A stretch of DNA of 6,732 bases from Armatimonadota bacterium (lineage in GTDB: Bacteria > Sysuimicrobiota > Sysuimicrobiia > Sysuimicrobiales > JACQTN01), in the NCBI GenBank assembly GCA_016210785.1, contig JACQTN010000468.1, positions 1 through 6,732 of the forward strand, read 5' to 3'. The position numbers were made by a program, and so were the translations under genes. A model generated the notes under the pieces. That model saw only the letters and a list, made by a program, of their open reading frames with translations. It had not been told where the DNA came from and made no database searches. This document shows positions 1-4,813 of the stretch, one piece after another (position 1 is the stretch's first letter; each line of letters begins with the position of its first letter).

Positions 1-2
1 CC

Positions 3-71
3 CGTATCCGTATCGAGGCGCTTGTAGGAGGCGGGCTTCAGGTCCTACTCGAACTTATGTCTGAACCGTAG
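3..71 (+). CDS. Possible 3' end of an upstream gene (partial)
   Basis: The window opens inside an open frame that reads R-I-R-I-E-A-L-V-G-G-G-L-Q-V-L-L-E and ends at a TAG at 69-71. The amphipathic, Leu/Val-rich composition looks protein-like, but only 22 codons are visible and I do not recognise a family. The TAG shares its last base with the GTG that starts the next gene (TAGTG), a layout typical of translationally coupled genes. Chance openness over 69 bp of GC-rich DNA is the main alternative, so this is a weak call. Confidence 0.22.
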   Translation, partial: RIRIEALVGGGLQVLLELMSEP

Positions 72-553
72 TGAAGGCGCTGGAGGCCAAAGACGTCACC
101 CTGGTGCTCCCGTACGTGCCGAAGGAGGGCGAGGCCGAGGTCGTCCGGGCGTTCGAGAAGGTCACCCAGGCCAGGCAGGACGGCGCCGTCACCCGGGAGG
201 TCGCCGATCTCTATTTCTTCGAGACCGTCGTGCGCATTCACCGCGCGGGTGAGGGCGCGCCCTATACCGGCCTGAAGCCCGCGGGGCTCAGCGTAGGGCC
301 GGTGATCCCGGTGGCCGAGCGGGTCCTGGAATCCGGCTCTCCCGACGAGCTGGCGGCGATGCTGGCCGACGCGGTGCGTGCCGAGGGCAAGAGGCGCTTC
401 GAGCACGTCATGCACCTGAAGCGCCACGCCGGTGGAAGCGTGGACGAGACCAGGAGATACGTGTCGGCCATGCTGGGACTTCAGGTGTGGTCGCACAAAC
501 TCTACGGGTGCATCAAGTCGGAGGCACACGCGGGGCATCACGATCATGGGTAG
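71..553 (+). CDS. DUF6448-like protein, N-terminus probably shortened
   Basis: 160 residues from a GTG start. I recognise the fold family from its conserved core: LPYVPKEGEAEV (residues 13-24), the ADLYFFETVVRIHRAGEGAP block (45-64), PYTGLKPAG (64-72) and GPVIP (76-80). This matches what I remember of DUF6448, a family of unknown function found in bacteria and archaea. From memory, members usually begin with a short His-Cys-Asp/Asp-Gly-Pro stretch before the V-V-K-A segment seen here. That stretch is absent: the frame meets a TGA at 62-64, three codons before the GTG. No Shine-Dalgarno is visible in front of the GTG, so the start is uncertain and the 5' end may be decayed. The C-terminus is His-rich (HAGHHDHG, 153-160), which could bind a metal ion; this is inference. 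No signal peptide or membrane segment is seen. Family call is fairly sure, function unknown. Confidence 0.75.
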   Translation: MKALEAKDVTLVLPYVPKEGEAEVVRAFEKVTQARQDGAVTREVADLYFFETVVRIHRAGEGAPYTGLKPAGLSVGPVIPVAERVLESGSPDELAAMLADAVRAEGKRRFEHVMHLKRHAGGSVDETRRYVSAMLGLQVWSHKLYGCIKSEAHAGHHDHG

Positions 554-663
554 GCGATGAGAGGGTGCGCACCTCGCCGCCGGGCGCCCACAGTGTCTCG
601 CGGCGGCGAGAGCGTGAGGACTGGAGGCCTGGCGCGCCGAAGTACCGAGGTGCACTTCTGACA

Positions 664-670
664 AAGGGGG
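664..670 (+). promoter_or_regulatory. Ribosome binding site for the CMD-family gene
   Basis: AAGGGGG lies 7 bases before the ATG at 678 and supports that start. Confidence 0.5.
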
Positions 671-677
671 CACCGAG

Positions 678-1013
678 ATGGCACAACGGGCAGGGCGAGA
701 ACTCCCGGGCGTGTATCGTCGCTTTCGCCAGCGGTACCCGGCGGCGTGGAAGGCGTATGATGCGCTGGGCGCCGCCGTGCACGGCGGCGGCCCGCTCCCG
801 GAGAAGGTGCGGGAGCTGGTGAAGCTTGGCATCGCCATCGGCAGGCAGCACGAGGGCGCGGTGCACGCCCACACCAGGGGCGCCCTGCGGGCCGGCGCCG
901 CACCAGACGAGATTCGCCACGCCGCGCTGCTGGCCATCACCACCGCGGGGTTCCCGGCGGCGATGGCCGCCATGACGTGGGTGGAGGACGTCCTGGCCCG
1001 CCGGCGCCGCTAA
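678..1013 (+). CDS. Carboxymuconolactone decarboxylase (CMD/AhpD-fold) family protein without cysteines
   Basis: 111 residues, the usual length for a single CMD domain. The core LPEKVRELVKLGIAIG (40-55), the helix with HEGAVHAHTRGALRAGA (58-74), the PDEIRHAALLAIT segment (76-88) and the ending MTWVEDVL (99-106) are typical of the family, an all-helical fold that forms trimers or hexamers. In AhpD-type members this helix carries CxxC followed by His, which reduces peroxides or peroxiredoxins. Here the two Cys positions correspond to His58 and Ala61, and there is no Cys anywhere in the protein, so thiol peroxidase chemistry is excluded. Glu59 and His63/His65 remain. I recall other members with a similar EGAVHxH helix, so this looks like a known subgroup, not damage. 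Substrate unknown. The gene lies 124 bp after the DUF6448-like gene and 176 bp before the OsmC gene, so co-transcription is possible but not shown. Confidence 0.85.
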   Translation: MAQRAGRELPGVYRRFRQRYPAAWKAYDALGAAVHGGGPLPEKVRELVKLGIAIGRQHEGAVHAHTRGALRAGAAPDEIRHAALLAITTAGFPAAMAAMTWVEDVLARRRR

Positions 1014-1180
1014 CAAGCTGTGTCGGAAATGTACCAGGAGCGAAACGCCTCGCACGCGGGTAGCTGGGGCTGGCGGGCGCGTCCACTTCCATCCTGCCTC
1101 CGGCGGACTCCCAAATCCTCTCCCCGCCCGATGCCCGCCCTTTGGGCCGCGGATATAGTAGGCGATGGGTGTCAGCCGGT

Positions 1181-1189
1181 AGGAGGGGG
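1181..1189 (+). promoter_or_regulatory. Ribosome binding site that sets the OsmC start
   Basis: AGGAGGGGG lies directly before the ATG at 1190. It favours this start over an in-frame ATG at 1142, which has no such site. The GTG at 1196, with a more usual spacing to AGGAGG, is a possible alternative and would remove two residues. Confidence 0.55.
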
Positions 1190-1621
1190 ATGTCCGTGGA
1201 GACCAGGGTGACCTGGCGTGGGGGCATGGTGTTTGAAGGCATCAATCAGGACGGGCTGCGCACGCTCTTCGACGGCGCGCCCGGACCGGGGCACAGGGCG
1301 CAGGCCGCCACGCCCATGGAGGTGACGGCGCAGGCGCTGGCCGCCTGCACGGGGATGGACGTGGTGTTCATCCTCAAGAAGATGCGCGTGCCCCTGGAGG
1401 ACCTGGAAGTCCTGGTCCACGCCGAGCGAGCCCCCGACCCTCCCAGAGCCTTCACCCGCATCGTCCTGGAGTACATCTTCACCGGGGACCTCACGGCCGA
1501 GCAGGCCGAACGCGCCGTGGCGCTCTCCCAGGAGACGTACTGCTCCGTCGGCGCCATGCTGCGCAAGGCCATCGACCTGAGATACGTGGTCCACATCGCG
1601 CCCCGCGCTCTCGTGGCGTGA
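1190..1621 (+). CDS. OsmC/Ohr family protein (likely thiol peroxidase)
   Basis: 143 residues from the ATG after a strong ribosome binding site, a normal OsmC length. The domain reads in order: an N-terminal strand VTWRGGMVFEG (7-17) with the conserved Arg10, the TPMEVTAQALAACTGMDVVFIL helix region (41-62) with Cys53, and the SQETYCSVGAML region (113-124) with Cys118. In OsmC/Ohr enzymes, Cys53-type residues attack organic or fatty-acid hydroperoxides, the Cys118-type residue forms the disulfide, and the Arg/Glu pair (Arg10, Glu44) activates the thiol. All are present, so activity is likely; the peroxide and the reductant cannot be told from sequence. The protein is cytoplasmic with no signal peptide. 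The stop lies 4 bp before the end of a LivF remnant on the other strand, so the two 3' ends converge. It may instead be one of the uncharacterised OsmC-like proteins of autotrophs and anaerobes. Confidence 0.88.
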   Translation: MSVETRVTWRGGMVFEGINQDGLRTLFDGAPGPGHRAQAATPMEVTAQALAACTGMDVVFILKKMRVPLEDLEVLVHAERAPDPPRAFTRIVLEYIFTGDLTAEQAERAVALSQETYCSVGAMLRKAIDLRYVVHIAPRALVA

Positions 1622-1625
1622 GCCG

Positions 1626-1770
1626 CTACCGCCAGACACCCAGGCACGCGCGGCGCACGTCCTCGCGGTGCAGCAGATCCCGGCCTGATCCCTCCAGCAC
1701 GATCCGGCCATTCTCCAGCACGTACGCCCCGCGCACCAGACTTGCAGCGCACTCCCCGGGAACCGCCGGC
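1626..1770 (-). pseudogene. LivF C-terminal remnant (branched-chain amino-acid ABC transporter ATPase)
   Basis: On the minus strand the frame ending at the TAG (1626-1628) encodes a tail containing GAYVLENGRIVLEGSGRDLL and then REDVRRACLGVW. This is the characteristic end of LivF, the ATPase of high-affinity branched-chain amino-acid importers, where the usual text is close to ADRAYVLENGRIVLEGSG...LL...VR.AYLG. Similarity reaches back about ten more residues (AASLVRGAY, like LALSLADRAY) and is then lost. The reading frame continues to about 1931, but without Walker B, the LSGGQ signature or Walker A, which in a real LivF lie before this tail. About 45 of some 235 residues are left, so it cannot work as an ATPase. 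The right-hand limit of the homology is approximate. The tail keeps its natural stop, in convergent position to the OsmC gene, so the deletion or rearrangement removed the 5' part. Confidence 0.72.
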
Positions 1771-1843
1771 GCGTGTCGGGCCAGGGCTCGTTTTTGCGCT
1801 GCCTTCACCCCGAGCCGATGTCCACTCAGCACCCGATGGCAAG

Positions 1844-1857
1844 GCGGGATATCCCGC
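1844..1857. repeat. Perfect 14-bp palindrome
   Basis: GCGGGATATCCCGC is a perfect inverted repeat centred between 1850 and 1851. As DNA it could be an operator for a dimeric regulator; as RNA it would form a 5-bp stem with an ATAT loop. Its right half is shared with the next hairpin (1854-1870), so the two structures exclude each other. It lies about 200 bp before the cooC start. Function is inferred only. Confidence 0.6.
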
Positions 1858-1870
1858 AGATATTCTGCGG
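1854..1870. repeat. Perfect 7-bp stem inverted repeat with TAT loop
   Basis: CCGCAGA (1854-1860) pairs with TCTGCGG (1864-1870) around TAT. It overlaps the preceding palindrome by the four bases CCGC (1854-1857). It is not followed by a T-run, so it is not a classical intrinsic terminator on the plus strand. A regulatory role is possible but unproven. Confidence 0.6.
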
Positions 1871-1879
1871 ATAACCACA

Positions 1880-1893
1880 CGGACCTCGGTCCG
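1880..1893. repeat. 6-bp inverted repeat CGGACC-TC-GGTCCG
   Basis: CGGACC (1880-1885) is the exact inverse of GGTCCG (1888-1893), with TC between. The two-base centre is too tight for a full RNA hairpin and fits a protein-binding operator better. It is the third inverted repeat within 50 bp upstream of the CODH/ACS operon. Confidence 0.5.
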
Positions 1894-1996
1894 CAACCCG
1901 CGTGAGCCGGTACTGCGCCCGCACGCGACACAATCCGGCGACCATCCGAAGCGGGACCGGTAACGCGGATGCCATACTGGAGTCGCAGCGCCGGCC

Positions 1997-2008
1997 GCGG
2001 GGTCCCGC
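1997..2008. repeat. Inverted repeat GCGGG-GT-CCCGC near the operon start
   Basis: This 12-bp element repeats the arms of the palindrome at 1844-1857 (GCGGG and CCCGC) with GT instead of ATAT in the middle, and a single half-site GCGGGA occurs at 1951-1956. It lies 45 bp before the cooC ATG, close to where a promoter or leader would be. In DNA this rich in G+C such short arms can arise by chance, so the link is tentative. Confidence 0.35.
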
Positions 2009-2053
2009 AACACCAGGGCGAGACTGGCCTTACCCGGCTGGCGCGTTCTCCAC

Positions 2054-2824
2054 ATGAAACTTGCCGTTTCTGGAAAGGGTGGCGTGGGGAAGACCACCGT
2101 GGCGGCGCTTCTCGCCGCCGAGTTGACCCATCGCGGCTATCGCGTCACCGCCATCGACGCCGACCCCAACCCCAACCTGGCCCGGGCCCTGGGGTTTCCC
2201 CCGCTGCCTTTGACCCCCCTGGTGGAGCTGCGGGAGGAGATCGAGCAGCGGGTGGGCGGCGGCGGCGGTTTCATCCGGCTGAATCCCCGGGTGGACGATC
2301 TCGTGGAGCGCCTGATGGTCAGCCATCGCGGCATCCAGCTCATCGTGGCCGGTGCCGTCGCCCGGGGGGGCGGTGGATGCGCCTGCCCACAGAGCGTGCT
2401 GCTGCGTCGGGTGCTGGACCACCTGGTCCTGGAGCGCGACGAGGCCGTCGTCATCGACCTGGAGGCCGGGCTGGAGCACCTGGGCCGGCGCAGCGCCCAG
2501 GCGGCGGACGCCCTGCTGGTGGTCGTAGATCCCAGCCGTGGGAGCCTGGAGACCGCCGGCCGCATCCGGCGGCTGGCCGCGGAGATCGGGCTCGTGCGCG
2601 TGCTCGCCGTCGGCAACCGGATCCGGGGGGAGGCCGATGAGGCCTACCTGGCCGGCGGTCTGGCCGATACGCCCCTGATCGCGTCGATGCCCGATAGCGA
2701 CGCGCTGCGCGATGCGGAGCGCCGTGGCGATGCCGCGGCCGTGGTCGATCCCGCCGTCACAGCGGCGGTGGTGCGCCTGGTCGACGAGCTGGAGGCCAGG
2801 CTGGAGAGGAGGGTGAGTGCGTGA
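2054..2824 (+). CDS. cooC: CooC-type nickel-insertion ATPase for CO dehydrogenase
   Basis: 256 residues, the usual CooC length. It is a SIMIBI/MinD-type P-loop ATPase that binds nickel and, driven by ATP, helps load the C-cluster of Ni-CO dehydrogenase; it acts in the cytoplasm as a dimer. The deviant Walker A is GKGGVGKTT (residues 7-15) with the signature Lys8 and Lys13; switch I is AIDADPNPNL (33-42). The motif GGGCACP holds Cys109 and Cys111, the CxC pair that binds Ni at the dimer interface in characterised CooC1. The switch II-like DLEAGLEHLGR (135-145) is also CooC-specific and separates it from MinD and ParA. The start is firm because the P-loop begins seven residues in, yet no Shine-Dalgarno is visible before the ATG (GGCGCGTTCTCCAC), so the message may be leaderless or weakly initiated. 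The stop overlaps the cooS start by 4 bp (GTGA), and the neighbour is its expected client enzyme. Confidence 0.95.
   Translation: MKLAVSGKGGVGKTTVAALLAAELTHRGYRVTAIDADPNPNLARALGFPPLPLTPLVELREEIEQRVGGGGGFIRLNPRVDDLVERLMVSHRGIQLIVAGAVARGGGGCACPQSVLLRRVLDHLVLERDEAVVIDLEAGLEHLGRRSAQAADALLVVVDPSRGSLETAGRIRRLAAEIGLVRVLAVGNRIRGEADEAYLAGGLADTPLIASMPDSDALRDAERRGDAAAVVDPAVTAAVVRLVDELEARLERRVSA
2807..2812 (+). promoter_or_regulatory. Ribosome binding site for cooS inside cooC
   Basis: AGGAGG, part of GGAGAGGAGGG at 2803-2813, sits 8 bases before the GTG at 2821 and fixes that start. It lies within the last codons of cooC, so the two genes are probably translationally coupled. Confidence 0.75.
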
Positions 2825-4755
2825 GCCAGGCCGGTCAGCCGAAGGTCCGGACCGACCCCGCCAGTGTGGAGGTGCGGCAGCGTGCCAAAGGCGAGGGCAT
2901 CGCGACCATCTGGGACCGCTATGCCGCCCTGAGCCCGCAGTGCAAGCTGGGGGAGTTGGGCATCTGCTGCACCATCTGTCACCTCGGCCCCTGCAACCTG
3001 GCGCTGCCCGGCGGCCGGCGGCCCTCGGTGGGGGTGTGCGGGGCCACCATCGACACCATCGTCGCGCGCCGGCTGGCCCGCGACATGGCCGCGGGCTCCG
3101 CGGCCCACTCCGACCACGGCCGCTCCGTCGCCCACCTGCTGCTCCTGGCGGCCCGGGGCCAGGCGCCCGGCTACGCGATCAAAGACGAGCGCAAGCTGCG
3201 CGCCCTGGCCGCCGAGTTGGGCATCGCCCCGGACGGCCGCAAGGCCGCGCAGGTGGCCGAGGATGTCGCCCGCGCCTGCCTGGAGCAGTTCGGCCAGCAG
3301 GAAGGGGAACTGGTCTTTCTGCGCCGGGCGCCGGCGAAGCAGCAGGAGACCTGGCGCAAGCTCGGGATCGTGCCGCGGGGCATCGACCGCGAGGTCGTGG
3401 ACGTGATGCACCGCACCAACATGGGAACGGACAATGACTACCACAGTCTCATCCTGGCCGGCATCCGCAGCTCGCTGGCCGACGGGTGGGGCGGCTCGAT
3501 GATCGCCACCGATCTTCAGGACGTGCTGTTCGGCACGCCGAAGCCGATCCGCGCCCAGATGAACCTGGGCGTGCTGCAGGCCGACCAGGTCAACATCCTG
3601 GTGCACGGGCACGAGCCCGTCCTGGCCGAGGCCATCGCCGACGCCGCGTCCGACCCCGCGCTGCTGGCGCAGGCGAAGGAGCACGGGGCCGCCGGCATCA
3701 ACGTGGCCGGCATCTGTTGCACCGCCAACGAGGTGCTGATGCGCCGGGGCATCCCCGTCGCCGGCAACTTCCTGCAGCAGGAGCTGGCCCTCATCACCGG
3801 GGCGGTGGAAGCGTTCCTGGTGGACGTCCAGTGCGTCATGCCGGGACTGGTCGGCGTGGCCTCGTGCTTCCACACCGAGGTCATCGCCACGTCGCGGCAG
3901 GCCAGGATCCCCGGCACCGTGCACGTGGAGTTCTCCGAGGAGCGGGCTCCCGAGGTGGCCCGCGAGATCGTCGCCCGCGCCGTGGCCAACTTCCCGCGGC
4001 GCGACCCTGGCCGCGTCGTGATCCCCGATCACAAGATGGACGTGGTGGCCGGGTTCACCACCGAATCCATCACCCACATCCTGGGCGGGACCTTCCGCGG
4101 CGGCTGGCGTCCCCTCAACGACGGGATCATGGCCGGCCGGATCCGGGGCGTCGCGGGCGTGGTGGGCTGCGATAACCCCAAGCAGGTCCAGGACCAGGCC
4201 CACCTCGACCTGGTCTACGAGCTGCTGCGCCACGACGTCCTGGTGGTCCAGACCGGGTGCTCGGCCATCGCCTGCGGCAAGGCCGGGCTGCTGCAGCCCG
4301 AGGCGGCGTTTCGCCACGCCGGCCGGGGCCTGCAAGAGATCTGCGAGGCGGCGGGCATTCCCCCGGTGCTCCACACCGGGTCGTGCGTGGACAACAGCCG
4401 GATCCTGACCGCCTGCATCGAGATGGTCCGCGAAGGGGGGGTGGGCCGCGACTTCTCCGAATTGCCCGTGGCCGCGGCCGCGCCGGGCTGGTGGTCGGAA
4501 AAGGCGATCACCATCGGATTCTATGCGGTGGCCTCCGGGATTCTCACCGTGCTGGGGTCGCCCTTCAACATCCTGGGCAGCCCGACCGTCACCCGCTTCG
4601 TGACCGAAGAGATCGAAGGACTGACCGGCGGCCGGTTCGCCTTCGAGTCCGATCCGGTCAAGGCCGCGCGGCTCATCATCGCCCACATGGACAAGAAGCG
4701 CGAAGCGCTCAAGCTGCGGCCGATGATGTACGAGGTGGTGCCGGCCGGGGTGTGA
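2821..4755 (+). CDS. cooS: Anaerobic Ni-CO dehydrogenase catalytic subunit (CooS/AcsA)
   Basis: 644 residues, close to the 636 of Carboxydothermus CODH-II. A homodimeric cytoplasmic enzyme that interconverts CO2 and CO; beside ACS it supplies CO for acetyl-CoA synthesis. The start is a GTG with a good ribosome binding site. Cys41 and Cys49 fit the D-cluster that bridges the two subunits. Cys50, Cys53, Cys58 and Cys73 fit the B-cluster. The [Ni-Fe-S] C-cluster ligands are all present: His264 (in HGHEP), Cys300 (GICCTANE), Cys338 (VQCVMP), Cys450 (GCDNP), Cys480 (TGCSAIACGKAG) and Cys522 (GSCVDNSR). The catalytic Lys is Lys561 (WWSEKAIT). The histidine relay reads H96-SD-H99-GR-S102-VA-H105; the third position is Ser where CODH-II has His99. 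No frameshift or missing metal ligand is seen. In acetogens the same gene is called acsA. A stand-alone CO-oxidising CooS is unlikely because acsB follows 58 bp later. Confidence 0.97.
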   Translation: MSQAGQPKVRTDPASVEVRQRAKGEGIATIWDRYAALSPQCKLGELGICCTICHLGPCNLALPGGRRPSVGVCGATIDTIVARRLARDMAAGSAAHSDHGRSVAHLLLLAARGQAPGYAIKDERKLRALAAELGIAPDGRKAAQVAEDVARACLEQFGQQEGELVFLRRAPAKQQETWRKLGIVPRGIDREVVDVMHRTNMGTDNDYHSLILAGIRSSLADGWGGSMIATDLQDVLFGTPKPIRAQMNLGVLQADQVNILVHGHEPVLAEAIADAASDPALLAQAKEHGAAGINVAGICCTANEVLMRRGIPVAGNFLQQELALITGAVEAFLVDVQCVMPGLVGVASCFHTEVIATSRQARIPGTVHVEFSEERAPEVAREIVARAVANFPRRDPGRVVIPDHKMDVVAGFTTESITHILGGTFRGGWRPLNDGIMAGRIRGVAGVVGCDNPKQVQDQAHLDLVYELLRHDVLVVQTGCSAIACGKAGLLQPEAAFRHAGRGLQEICEAAGIPPVLHTGSCVDNSRILTACIEMVREGGVGRDFSELPVAAAAPGWWSEKAITIGFYAVASGILTVLGSPFNILGSPTVTRFVTEEIEGLTGGRFAFESDPVKAARLIIAHMDKKREALKLRPMMYEVVPAGV

Positions 4756-4794
4756 CCGGTTGCCCGCCGCCGCGCGCATGGGGCGATAGTCGAT

Positions 4795-4811
4795 AGAGGA
4801 AGGGAAAGGGG
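4795..4811 (+). promoter_or_regulatory. Purine-rich ribosome binding site for acsB
   Basis: A run of A and G only (AGAGGAAGGG then AAAGGGG) ends two bases before the ATG at 4814. It supports this start and suggests strong initiation. The 58-bp gap to cooS has no terminator-like hairpin with a T-run, so read-through from cooS is likely. Confidence 0.65.
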
Positions 4812-4813
4812 CC

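Larger units (their letters stand above)
1622..2053. other. 432-bp gene-poor junction before the CODH/ACS operon
   Basis: No intact gene is seen here on either strand. From left to right it holds the C-terminal remnant of a LivF-type ATPase on the minus strand (to about 1770), roughly 70 bp with nothing I recognise, a cluster of inverted repeats (1844-1893), and 160 bp leading to the cooC start. That last part has one more GCGGG/CCCGC inverted repeat at 1997-2008. The operon promoter must lie here or upstream, but I cannot point to a convincing -35/-10 pair. No tRNA, no terminator with a T-run and no recognised riboswitch core were found. Confidence 0.6.

Noticed and set aside
596..611. Hairpin TCTCGC-GGCG-GCGAGA after the DUF6448-like gene
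   Set aside because: A short perfect stem, but without a T-run and in strongly GC-rich DNA; not enough to call a terminator.
513..1055. Minus-strand open frames across the CMD gene and the gap before it
   Set aside because: Arg/Pro/Ala-rich translations without motifs, overlapping a gene with a clear family match and ribosome binding site.
1110..1159. CCCAAA/TTTGGG arms and a TATAGT resembling a -10 box before the OsmC gene
   Set aside because: The arms are 25 bp apart and short, and no -35-like hexamer stands at the right distance from TATAGT.
1890..2053. Possible cobalamin or T-box riboswitch leader (fragments such as AATCCGGCG and GGTCCCGCAAC)
   Set aside because: The B12 box, the T-box sequence and the required long-range pairings are not there; the fragments fit only loosely.
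1900..2053. CooA-type CO-sensor site (TGTCG-N6-CGACA)
   Set aside because: Only one half, CGACA near 1926, is present; the partner half at the right spacing is missing.
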